From JBBDRW01 sp040905265 (GTDB taxonomy: Bacteria > Bacteroidota > Rhodothermia > Balneolales > Balneolaceae), in the NCBI GenBank assembly GCA_040905265.1, contig JBBDRW010000050.1:1-9255 (forward strand): DNA of 9,255 nucleotides. Direction: 5' to 3'. The translations under genes were made by a program, and so were the position numbers. The first letter of the stretch is position 1. Every line of letters starts with the position of its first letter. Below the pieces are notes generated by a model, which was given only the letters and a program-made list of their open reading frames with translations, made no database searches and had not been told where the DNA came from. This document shows, piece by piece, positions 1-6,588 of this stretch.

Positions 1-348
1 GAGGAGCTTGCGCATACGCTCCAATTCCTCGCGTTTGAGTTTTTTACTGGAGACGAAATGGGCAAACATCCACTCGGATGAACCCTGAAAAATAGCTTCC
101 CGAAGCCGTGCCAATGCACTCTCTCCCGCCTCTTCCGGATCAACCGTCGGGTGATAGCGGTAGGCGCGGCCTTCCGGTTCATGCCGGACATACCTCTTCT
201 CTTCAAGGGTCTGAAGAACCGATAGCACTGATGTGTAGGCGAGATCTTCTCCAAGAGCTTCCCGAACTTCGGTGACCGTGCCAGACTCGTTTCGCCAAAG
301 AATGCTCATCACATCGAGCTCACGTGGTGTAAATGTGATTTTATTCAT
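1..348 (-). CDS. BlaI/MecI/CopY-family transcriptional repressor, 3' end cut by window edge
   Basis: Translating the minus strand from the ATG at 346-348 gives an uninterrupted 116-residue frame that runs off the left edge. It begins MNKITFTPRELDVMSILWRN and continues with GTVTEVREAL, AYTSVLSVLQTLEEKRYVRHE and GRAYRYHP. This is the winged-helix DNA-binding domain of the BlaI/MecI family: the L-x-VM-x-ILW opening, the recognition helix around the S-V-L-x-x-L-Q-x-L-E-x-K motif, and the beta-wing with the R-A-Y-x-Y segment. Family members are about 120-130 residues, so only a few C-terminal residues should be missing. They act as dimeric repressors and are usually co-transcribed with a BlaR1-like M56 membrane protease, which would lie just left of the window (inference). 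A weak GGGGA sits 7 nt before the start. A predicted promoter and operator lie directly upstream. The family assignment is firm; the target genes are unknown. Confidence 0.9.
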   Translation of the reverse strand, partial: MNKITFTPRELDVMSILWRNESGTVTEVREALGEDLAYTSVLSVLQTLEEKRYVRHEPEGRAYRYHPTVDPEEAGESALARLREAIFQGSSEWMFAHFVSSKKLKREELERMRKLL

Positions 349-373
349 TCTGCTTTCCCCATGTTTATTACTG

Positions 374-427
374 AACTTTCCGTAGTTTAAAAAAACCCGG
401 GCGTTTTGTCAACTGTTTTTTCCGTAG
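374..427. promoter_or_regulatory. Possible BlaI-type operator: interrupted palindrome plus a second core copy
   Basis: The 9-mer TTTCCGTAG occurs at 377-385 and again at 419-427, start to start 42 bp (about four helical turns). The first copy lies inside the dyad AACT-TTCCGT-AGTT (374-387), which covers the predicted -10 box of the repressor gene. The second lies just upstream of its -35 box. Two such cores flanking a promoter next to a BlaI-family gene suggest autoregulation, and binding could also affect the divergent GH31 gene. The classical BlaI/MecI operator (TACA/TGTA dyad) is not present, so the assignment is inferred from position and repetition. Confidence 0.4.
384..412 (-). promoter_or_regulatory. 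Predicted sigma70-type promoter of the BlaI-family gene
   Basis: On the minus strand a perfect TTGACA (407-412) is followed after exactly 17 bp by TAAACT (384-389). Transcription would begin near 377, leaving a leader of about 28 nt before the ATG at 348. The match to the -35/-10 consensus is good, and the position fits the gene it would serve. It is a prediction from sequence only. Confidence 0.6.
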
Positions 428-459
428 CAAGTTACTTTTTTTGATTCCGGATATTAATC

Positions 460-490
460 TTGCTCCCTTGCTCCGGATCGCCTAAGTTTT
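460..490 (+). promoter_or_regulatory. Weak candidate promoter for the GH31 gene
   Basis: TTGCTC at 460-465 is followed after 17 bp by TAAGTT at 483-488. Read as a Bacteroidota-type promoter, TAAGTTTT (483-490) matches seven of eight positions of TAnnTTTG, with TTG (460-462) 20 bp upstream. The predicted start would leave a leader of about 35-40 nt before the ATG at 532. There is no recognisable Shine-Dalgarno; the last ten bases before the start are A/T only, as is common in Bacteroidota-like genomes. Confidence 0.3.
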
Positions 491-531
491 CAGTCTAACA
501 GAAATCTGAATGGTAGCTCTTATAAAAAAAT

Positions 532-3057
532 ATGTCTTCTCCTAACCAAACGAAGGCCCTGCACTTCCTTAAAAAATGTCTTCTCACCCTGTCTTCAGCC
601 CTGTTGTGCCTGAGTATTGCCGGGTACGGCCAGGTGACGATGGCTCAGTCTCAAACCGACATTGGCAACCTCGAAAACTATCACCAGTCAGGGGATCAGT
701 TCATATTTAACGGAACCGGAGGGGATATACGCCTTGAGTTTCATACACCCTCAATTGTACGTGTTCAGGGGAGCTGGGATGGAACTTTTTCCGATCCTGA
801 ATCTCTGATGGTGCCTGTTCGCGAGTGGCCGTCAGCAGAAATTACCGTTACAGAGACGGATGAAACGATCGGTCTTGACACCGGTGAACTCTTCGTAAAC
901 GTACACAAGGAACCTTTCCTGCTTGAGTTTTTCGATGCGGACGGTACTCTTCTCAATTCAGAGATAATACCGGGACGGAACGGCGGAACCGTGAAGGAGG
1001 GGAATGTTGTCCGGGTGGAGAAGCGGCTCTTCCCCGATGAACATTTCTTCGGGTTTGGCGAACGGATGGATTTTATGGACCAGAGGGGCAAAAAGATTGA
1101 GCTGAATGTAGGCCGCGGCATCGGATTTCCTCATATCGTCGGAGCCTATAATATTCTCGATGCAAACTATTCACCGATACCATTTTTTATGAGTACTCGC
1201 GGGTACGGAATCTTTTTCAGCACCCCGTATCCAACCGAGTGGGATATGGGACACTCCCTTTCGGACTCTTACTCCTATCAGGCAACCGGCGGTCAAATCG
1301 ATTACTATTTTATCTACGGGCCAGGCTTCCCTTCCATTCTGGACCAATACACCGAGATTACCGGCAAGTCACCCTTGTTACCGGAATTTGCACACGGATT
1401 GAATGTCGGAACCTACAGCGGCGGAACCTGGGGATATGAACATTTGACGTCAACCGACTATGTGGTCAACCTCGGCCGCAGGTTCCGGGAGGAGAGAATT
1501 CCGGTCGACGTTCTTCATCTCGATTCAACCTGGCGAATCTTCGGCCCCAACGGTACCGGGTCCACAACCTTTGAATGGCGGGAAACTTTTGATAACCCCG
1601 AAGCGATGTTTGACAGTCTCTATGCAATGGATTTTAACATGGTCGGGGTACATGTCCGGCCAAGATACGACAACGGGAACCGGTTCAACCTTCTCGACCG
1701 GGCACGGGAAGAGGGAATGGTCTATCCGGAGCCGGGCAATACCGGCGAATTTGTCAACTTCTTTGATGATGAAGCCGTTGATTGGTGGTGGGAGAACGCC
1801 GCCAGCATGGTCGTCGACCAGGGTGCTATGTTTTTCAAAACGGACGAAGGGAGCGCGTTCAGCCATCCGGCAAATGAAAGCGACAGAACAGGCCCGGTAG
1901 GAGAGGGAACGGATCGACTACACAACCTATTCCCGATTGTCTATACCCAGGCACCCTTTGAAAAGTTCAGAGAGGAGAACGGGATGAGAGGGATGAACCT
2001 GACCCGTGAAGGGTATGCGGGGATTCAACGCTATCCCTACATCTTTGCAGGAGACTGGCCGAGTGAATGGCAATATTTTGCACCGGTGATCAAGGCCGGC
2101 CTGAATATCGGACTGTCAGGGGTCGGTTACTGGGCTCACTGTATGGGAGGATTTGAGCATGATGCCGATCCAGAGCTCTATATTCGTTGGAGCCAGTTCG
2201 GGCTGATGAGTTCGGTGGCACACCTGTTCGGAATGGACCATCCAGGCTACAAAGAGCCGTGGAATTATGGCGAAGAGGCACTGGAGATCTTTACCCTGTA
2301 TGACCGCCTGCGATATCGGCTGCTGCCCTACATCTACAGTGAAGCCCGTAATATGCATGAGACCGGCATCCCGTTGATGCGGGCACTTGTACTGGAGTAC
2401 CAGGACGATGAAAATGTTTATGATATCGGAGATCAGTATATGTTCGGAAGCAACCTGATGATTGCACCGGTTACAACAAAAGGGGCACAAACCCGGGTTG
2501 TCTACTTCCCGAAAGGCACCTGGTACGATTACTGGACAGGAGAGGAGATTGAGGGCAGGCAGTATCTGAATGTGGTTACCCCTCTTGAGAAACTGCCAAT
2601 GTATGTGAAAGCCGGAGGAATCCTGCCACAACGAAACCGAATAGAACAAGTCGGTGAGATGCCTGCTGATACCATTACGGTAGAGCTCTTCCCTCACGGA
2701 GACTCGTCCTTCGAACTCTATGACGATGACGGAACAAGCGAAGAGTATATGACCGGCGAATATGCCGTAACCCGTATCGAATCGTCAGATAATGAGCAGC
2801 AAACTGACGTGAGAATTGCCGCGCCAGAAGGAGCCTATGAAGTACCGGAACGCAACTATGCGCTCAAAATCCATACCCAGGCAGCACCCGCTGAGGTTCA
2901 GGAAGCGGGCGAAACCATACCGTCGTTTTCAGACTCGCAATCCTACACTGACAACAATCAGGCCGGGTGGTACTATAACGAAGAAGACGGCATTCTGTAT
3001 GTCCGTACTAACGGCAACAGCACGAGAGATCTGGAGATTACGATTGTCAAACAGTAG
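532..3057 (+). CDS. Secreted glycoside hydrolase family 31 alpha-glycosidase (alpha-glucosidase/alpha-xylosidase type)
   Basis: This 841-residue enzyme should hydrolyse alpha-glycosidic bonds by a retaining mechanism in the periplasm or at the cell surface. Residues 1-38 form a signal peptide: K14-K15, a hydrophobic LLTLSSALLCLSIAG core and a likely cut after TMA38. No proper lipobox is present, so a lipoprotein is unlikely. An N-terminal galactose-mutarotase-like beta-domain (with FGFGER near 173-178) is followed by the (beta/alpha)8 barrel. The barrel carries the nucleophile in FFKTDEG (D438) and the acid/base in AGDWPSEW (D508), preceding GLSGVGYWAHCMGGF. The C-terminal beta-domains include PMYVKAGG (689-696). 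Both catalytic residues are intact. An in-frame TAA at 523-525 makes the ATG at 532 the first possible start. Substrate cannot be read from motifs: the KTD-type nucleophile context resembles alpha-xylosidases, but alpha-glucosidase is equally possible. The gene stands alone, divergent from the BlaI-type repressor, with no SusC/SusD partner in view. Confidence 0.93.
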   Translation: MSSPNQTKALHFLKKCLLTLSSALLCLSIAGYGQVTMAQSQTDIGNLENYHQSGDQFIFNGTGGDIRLEFHTPSIVRVQGSWDGTFSDPESLMVPVREWPSAEITVTETDETIGLDTGELFVNVHKEPFLLEFFDADGTLLNSEIIPGRNGGTVKEGNVVRVEKRLFPDEHFFGFGERMDFMDQRGKKIELNVGRGIGFPHIVGAYNILDANYSPIPFFMSTRGYGIFFSTPYPTEWDMGHSLSDSYSYQATGGQIDYYFIYGPGFPSILDQYTEITGKSPLLPEFAHGLNVGTYSGGTWGYEHLTSTDYVVNLGRRFREERIPVDVLHLDSTWRIFGPNGTGSTTFEWRETFDNPEAMFDSLYAMDFNMVGVHVRPRYDNGNRFNLLDRAREEGMVYPEPGNTGEFVNFFDDEAVDWWWENAASMVVDQGAMFFKTDEGSAFSHPANESDRTGPVGEGTDRLHNLFPIVYTQAPFEKFREENGMRGMNLTREGYAGIQRYPYIFAGDWPSEWQYFAPVIKAGLNIGLSGVGYWAHCMGGFEHDADPELYIRWSQFGLMSSVAHLFGMDHPGYKEPWNYGEEALEIFTLYDRLRYRLLPYIYSEARNMHETGIPLMRALVLEYQDDENVYDIGDQYMFGSNLMIAPVTTKGAQTRVVYFPKGTWYDYWTGEEIEGRQYLNVVTPLEKLPMYVKAGGILPQRNRIEQVGEMPADTITVELFPHGDSSFELYDDDGTSEEYMTGEYAVTRIESSDNEQQTDVRIAAPEGAYEVPERNYALKIHTQAAPAEVQEAGETIPSFSDSQSYTDNNQAGWYYNEEDGILYVRTNGNSTRDLEITIVKQ

Positions 3058-3170
3058 CCGTTACCGATGCACGCCTGATCAACCAGATCGTAGCGCATAA
3101 CTGGCAAAATATGTTGAACACGTGGATTGAGAATCAGCGAATCATACAACGGTTCCTCCTACAGAATCGT

Positions 3171-3188
3171 CCCTCCACCAGGGGAGGG
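3171..3188. repeat. GC-rich inverted repeat CCCTCC / GGAGGG
   Basis: CCCTCC (3171-3176) pairs perfectly with GGAGGG (3183-3188) across the six-base loop ACCAGG; T3170 and G3189 could add a wobble pair. It lies about 115 bp after the GH31 stop codon. It could help end GH31 transcription, but no T-run follows on either strand, so a classical intrinsic terminator is not supported. A dispersed palindromic repeat is an alternative. Confidence 0.4.
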
Positions 3189-3419
3189 GAACACACCCTC
3201 CGGGAAAGAAATCCATTCCGGCTCATCTTATAAAAACTGACCCCAAACGAGATGGACCTTTGGATTCATTTCCAGCAGGGTGTGTGCCCCGGACCGACAA
3301 ACAACGACCCAATAATTGAATTCCGATTTTGACCTGAAGAGATGGAGTGCATCTGCCCCGATCAATTTGTATTTTGGTATTCAGACGAAAATTCACAATA
3401 ATCCGTCAAGAGGCTTTGC

Positions 3420-3437
3420 ATCCGCCAGCCGGCGGAT
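3420..3437. repeat. Perfect 7-bp-stem palindrome with a 4-nt loop
   Basis: ATCCGCC (3420-3426) and GGCGGAT (3431-3437) are perfect inverted repeats around the loop AGCC. The hairpin is about 50 bp upstream of the DUF6580-type start codon, downstream of the weak candidate promoter, so it would lie in the 5' leader of that mRNA. No T-run follows. It could be a leader hairpin or one copy of a dispersed palindromic repeat; a single window cannot distinguish these. Confidence 0.5.
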
Positions 3438-3488
3438 AGAATAACCTCCCGTCACAGACGAAACAGGAAATGAATCAGCCGACAGTTC

Positions 3489-4052
3489 ATGAATAAAAAA
3501 CGATTTTACATCATCACCGGATTTATCGCACTGGCGGCACTCTCCAGAGTTCTGCCACACCCCTACAACTTTACCCCGCTGGGCGCCATTGCACTGTTCG
3601 GTTCCGCCTACTTTACAGACAAGAAGTGGGCGATTCTGATGCCGTTACTGGCGATGTGGATCAGTGACCTGGTTCTGAACAATTTTATTTACAGCGGTTT
3701 CTATGAAGGGTTTACACTCCTTACACCGGCCATGTTCTGGGTCTACGGAAGCCTGATTCTGATTGCACTTCTGGGGATGAAAGTATTAAAGAAAGTCACC
3801 ATTCCCCGGCTTCTCGGTTCGGCACTCTCCGCCTCTATTATCTTTTTTATCGTCTCCAACTTCGGTGCCTGGCTTGCCAGCCCGGTCTATCCGGCTACCC
3901 TGGAAGGATTGATCGCCTGCTACACAGCCGCCATCCCGTTTTTCCACAATACGCTTGGCGGAGACCTGATCTATTGTGCAACTCTTTTCGGGGCCTTTGA
4001 GTTTGTTACGATGAGATACCCCGAGCTGAAAGAAGCTGCTGTCAGGGTTTGA
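3489..4052 (+). CDS. DUF6580-type integral membrane protein
   Basis: This 187-residue protein is strongly hydrophobic, with about six likely membrane segments (roughly 7-24, 30-42, 47-67, 81-99, 108-130 and 139-172). Motifs visible are SRVLPHPYNFTP (19-30), MWISD ending in D60, SNFGAWL (123-129) and PFFHNTLGGDL (150-160). I recognise this pattern as the DUF6580 family of uncharacterised bacterial membrane proteins. Its size and topology resemble the substrate-binding S components of ECF vitamin transporters, but no ECF module genes are nearby, so transport is only a guess. An in-frame TGA at 3471-3473 leaves ATG 3489 as the first usable start. The nearest purine-rich site, AGGA at 3465-3468, is 20 nt upstream, too far for normal use. 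The gene converges on the LacI gene with 35 bp between stops and seems functionally separate from it. Confidence 0.8.
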   Translation: MNKKRFYIITGFIALAALSRVLPHPYNFTPLGAIALFGSAYFTDKKWAILMPLLAMWISDLVLNNFIYSGFYEGFTLLTPAMFWVYGSLILIALLGMKVLKKVTIPRLLGSALSASIIFFIVSNFGAWLASPVYPATLEGLIACYTAAIPFFHNTLGGDLIYCATLFGAFEFVTMRYPELKEAAVRV

Positions 4053-4087
4053 CGTTCTGCAGTTACCTTGAACAGAAACTTCTGAGC

Positions 4088-5110
4088 CTACCCGGATCGG
4101 GTATAGGAGGGTGAAGGGTCCTCTTCAATCTCACCCGCAGGAATCTCGACAAGCTTCGGCTTTTGTTCCTTGTCCGATTTCATCTCTTCCAGAAGCTGGG
4201 AGAATGCTCGCTTGCCAAGATCAATGGTAGGCTGATGGCTGCAAAGAAACGGACTTTTCAACGCCCAGTTAAAGTTGCTCCCCCCAAAGGTCAGAATCTG
4301 CACTCGCGCCGGATCTATGTTATTCTGTTGCATAAACTGCAATACCCCCAAACCAACCGGAAATGTAACTGCAAAAAGTGCTTCGGGCAGTTCACGCTGA
4401 TCAAGCAGTTTCTCCATGGCAAAATACCCGTCCTCTTCCCCGAACCCGGACTCTACAAACGAGCTATCCGGAACATCCAGGCCGGCCTCCTCCATTGCGT
4501 CCAGAAACCCGAGTTTTCGATCCTTCCCGATTTCCGAGGTCTGATATCCTGAAATGTGAGCTATGTCACAATAACCAAGCCCTGTCAGATGCGAGACCGC
4601 TTTCTTTGCAGCCTTCCGGTCCTCAACACGAACATAGCTGAATCCCGAACCGGAAATTCCGCGATCGAAAAAGACCAGGTCAATCCCCATCCGCCGGACA
4701 TCTTCAAATACCTCAGTATCGGTTGTCTTTTCAGAGAGGGATACCAGGAGACCGTCGACCCTCATATCCATCATCGATTCGATATGCTCCTTTTGAAGGG
4801 TTTCATCTTCCAGGGAGATCCCGATGATCACCTTGTATCCGCTCTCCTGGGCAGCCCGGTAGATCCCTTCAATGGTTGGAGAGAAGAAGTAGTGCGCAAT
4901 TTTCGGCACAATTACTCCGACTGTTTTTGTCTTGCTGGAGGCGAGGGAACGTGCCTGAAGGTTGGGACGGTACCCCATCTCTCTTGCCAGTTTTTTTACC
5001 TTGCGGCGCGTCTCAACCGAGATATCCGGATAGTCGCGCAGCGCTTTCGAAACACTTACTTTCGTAATGTTCAGCCGCTTCGCAATATCTTCCAACCGTA
5101 CATTTTTCAT
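4088..5110 (-). CDS. LacI-family sugar-responsive transcriptional regulator
   Basis: This 340-residue protein has the full LacI/GalR architecture. The N-terminal helix-turn-helix covers about residues 3-25 (RLEDIAKRLNITKVSVSKALR), followed by GYRPN (46-50) and the minor-groove hinge NLQARSLAS (50-58). The periplasmic-binding-protein-like effector domain begins at TVGVIVP (63-69) and includes the FFDRG segment (147-151). The length is typical and nothing is truncated. AGGA lies 4 nt before the ATG. The gene is last in a same-strand run, 103 bp after the Tat-type oxidoreductase, so it probably controls that block. The effector cannot be read from the sequence; a sugar, or an oxidised sugar made by the oxidoreductases, is the natural inference. 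No strong promoter stands out in the 103-bp gap, so co-transcription with the oxidoreductases is possible. Confidence 0.93.
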   Translation of the reverse strand: MKNVRLEDIAKRLNITKVSVSKALRDYPDISVETRRKVKKLAREMGYRPNLQARSLASSKTKTVGVIVPKIAHYFFSPTIEGIYRAAQESGYKVIIGISLEDETLQKEHIESMMDMRVDGLLVSLSEKTTDTEVFEDVRRMGIDLVFFDRGISGSGFSYVRVEDRKAAKKAVSHLTGLGYCDIAHISGYQTSEIGKDRKLGFLDAMEEAGLDVPDSSFVESGFGEEDGYFAMEKLLDQRELPEALFAVTFPVGLGVLQFMQQNNIDPARVQILTFGGSNFNWALKSPFLCSHQPTIDLGKRAFSQLLEEMKSDKEQKPKLVEIPAGEIEEDPSPSYTRSG

Positions 5111-5213
5111 CGGATCCTGTTCATTCCGGATATATTGTCACTGTAATCCCGAGCGTCATCACACCACTGTCGAGCCAGTCGCCTGACCATTCACTTCCAG
5201 GAGTCTGTCGGAC
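5111..5213. promoter_or_regulatory. Leader region of the LacI gene with an 11-bp match to the GH31 upstream region
   Basis: This 103-bp gap separates the oxidoreductase stop from the LacI start. ATTCCGGATAT at 5123-5133, centred on the palindrome TCCGGA, recurs identically at 444-454 upstream of the GH31 gene. LacI-family operators are typically palindromes with a central CG, so this is a candidate shared operator. The shorter core CCGGATAT also occurs inside coding sequence in this window, so chance is a serious alternative. Confidence 0.2.
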
Positions 5214-6533
5214 TTAGATACTGGGCTCCCAACCAGGTTCATAGCTTCGGCTCCACATACTCATGGCCTCAGAATCACCAATGATTCGTCCCGTGTCAGT
5301 ATTGATATTCAGCGAGCGGCCGGTTTTCTGAGAAATATTACCCAGATGGAGTGCAAGTACACTTTTTTGGCCTTCATCTATCGGAGAGTTCAGGTCCGCT
5401 CCCTCCCGAATTGCCATAGCGAAATTGTGAACATGCAAATCTGTTAACCCGCCGCCGCCGACTGTATCCAGTGGATCAATCTCTTCGTCACGAACAACCT
5501 CTTTGATCATCTCATTGTCCATGTTGTAGACTTCGTAACCGCTCCGGTCGATAATCATGGTCCCCTCTGTTCCGTGGATGACCGATCCGCGGCCTCTGCC
5601 GCCCCAGAATTGGAAACCGTTCGTACTTCTCCCCTCCCAGTTGATCGATTTGCCGCCGGGAAATTCAAACATCACATTCTGGGTATCGTAAAACTCCCAG
5701 TCGTCATCGAAATGATACCGCCCCCCGCTTGAGCTGATCCGTTCCGGAAGATCTACACCCAGCGCCCAGCGACAGACATCATATTCGTGTGTACCGTTGT
5801 TTAACAATTCCCCTGTTCCCCATCTCCAGAACCAGTGCCAGTTGTAGTGTATCACATTATCCCGGTACGGTGTCCGGGGGGCAGGCCCCTGCCAGAGCTC
5901 ATAGTCCAGCCACTCCGGAACCGGTGCAATCTGTCCGTGTCCGATCGGGCCGCGGCTGTTGGCATAGAACGCTTTTGCATAGTAGACTTCCCCGATCAGC
6001 CCATCCCGGATATCCTGCAGAGCCTGCATCGACTCCGGTGAAGAGCGTTGCTGATTCCCCATCTGAACGACCCGGCTGTAACGGTCCCGCGCCTGAACGA
6101 TCAGGCCGGATTCATGAGGGTTATGGCTTCCCGGCTTTTCTACATAGACATGCTTCCCGGCCTGTAGCGCCATGATCGTTGCCGGTGTGTGCCAGTGATC
6201 CGGAGCCGCAATCACGAGTGCATCGATGTCGGGATCATCCAGGGCTTCCCGGAAATCGGTACCGGTTGACGGGCGCCGGCCCTGAATCTCGCTAACGGTT
6301 TCAGATATTCCGGCCAGAGGCCGGTCATCAACGTCATAGATCGATTTGATCTCCGTTCCGTTCACCCTGGCAAAGGTTTCTGCATGAGCACTCGCCCTGC
6401 CGCGGCCGCCCATAATGGCAACGACAACTGTTTCATTGGGAGAGTTTGCCCCTCTGGCGAATGAATATGGCCCTGTCAGGCCGATTGCTGCTCCGGTCAG
6501 TGCTGTGGTTTTCAGAAATGATCGTCTATTCAT
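5214..6533 (-). CDS. Tat-exported Gfo/Idh/MocA-family oxidoreductase
   Basis: This 439-residue protein should be an NAD(P)-dependent sugar or cyclitol oxidoreductase exported folded to the periplasm. It starts MNRRSFLKTTALTGAAIGLTG, a canonical Tat signal with R3-R4. A Rossmann nucleotide-binding domain follows, whose glycine loop is divergent (IMGGRGRAS, about 40-48), then PDHWHTP and the family signature EKPGSHNP with K133. The C-terminal alpha/beta domain carries GELLNNGTHEYDV, with H249 as a probable active-site residue. I chose ATG 6531-6533 rather than the in-frame GTG nine bases upstream: AGAAGG (6542-6547) lies 8 nt before this ATG but overlaps the GTG. The gene is 53 bp after the cysteine-cluster oxidoreductase and 103 bp before the LacI gene. 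Substrate is unknown. Some exported relatives act on glycosides through keto intermediates, and GH109 N-acetylgalactosaminidases share this fold, so a glycosidase role cannot be excluded. Confidence 0.88.
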   Translation of the reverse strand: MNRRSFLKTTALTGAAIGLTGPYSFARGANSPNETVVVAIMGGRGRASAHAETFARVNGTEIKSIYDVDDRPLAGISETVSEIQGRRPSTGTDFREALDDPDIDALVIAAPDHWHTPATIMALQAGKHVYVEKPGSHNPHESGLIVQARDRYSRVVQMGNQQRSSPESMQALQDIRDGLIGEVYYAKAFYANSRGPIGHGQIAPVPEWLDYELWQGPAPRTPYRDNVIHYNWHWFWRWGTGELLNNGTHEYDVCRWALGVDLPERISSSGGRYHFDDDWEFYDTQNVMFEFPGGKSINWEGRSTNGFQFWGGRGRGSVIHGTEGTMIIDRSGYEVYNMDNEMIKEVVRDEEIDPLDTVGGGGLTDLHVHNFAMAIREGADLNSPIDEGQKSVLALHLGNISQKTGRSLNINTDTGRIIGDSEAMSMWSRSYEPGWEPSI

Positions 6534-6579
6534 GGATGTCACCTTCTGTTCATTGAATGATTAATTATTGTCTCTAAGA

Positions 6580-6588
6580 AAACGGTTT
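6580..6588. promoter_or_regulatory. Short LacI/CcpA-like dyad AAAC-G-GTTT
   Basis: AAACGGTTT is a perfect odd-centred dyad that overlaps the stop codon of the upstream oxidoreductase and lies about 47 bp before the ATG of the next one. Read on the minus strand it partly matches the catabolite-response-element pattern (AAnCGnT core). LacI-family proteins favour such A/T-flanked CG dyads. The site is short and partly inside coding sequence, so support is weak. Confidence 0.15.

Larger units (their letters stand above)
3058..3488. other. 431-bp intergenic region without a confident gene
   Basis: Between the GH31 stop and the membrane-protein start I find no convincing coding sequence, tRNA or known riboswitch. 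It contains a GC-rich hairpin at 3171-3188, a strong palindrome at 3420-3437, a start-less 50-codon minus-strand frame at 3228-3380, and a weak candidate promoter (TTGGTA at 3374-3379, 17 bp, AATAAT at 3397-3402) that could serve the downstream gene. The lack of a long ORF and the presence of two inverted repeats suggest remnants of older sequence or dispersed repeats. Confidence 0.6.

Noticed and set aside
592..618. Lipoprotein signal in the GH31 protein
   Set aside because: The cysteine at residue 26 is preceded by A-L-L rather than a small residue at -1, which does not satisfy a lipobox. A signal-peptidase I cut after A38 fits better.
2116..2697. 193-codon open frame on the minus strand
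   Set aside because: It is antisense to the intact GH31 gene, covers its acid/base and C-terminal regions, and has no recognisable domain.
3171..3188. Intrinsic terminator of the GH31 gene
   Set aside because: The hairpin forms, but no T-run follows it on either strand, so it is listed only as an inverted repeat.
3300..3488. Cobalamin or other riboswitch ahead of the membrane protein
   Set aside because: The protein has S-component-like topology, so I looked for a B12 box and for thiamine-type elements. None of the conserved sequence blocks is present.
4053..4087. Bidirectional terminator between the convergent DUF6580-type and LacI genes
   Set aside because: Only short TTCTG/CAGAA repeats (4055-4059, 4073-4077, 4080-4084) are present. 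The stems are five pairs or fewer with no T-run.
6534..6542. Upstream GTG start adding three residues to the Tat-type oxidoreductase
   Set aside because: The AGAAGG site overlaps this GTG and is correctly spaced (8 nt) for the ATG at 6531-6533, which also puts the NRRSFLK motif right at the N-terminus.
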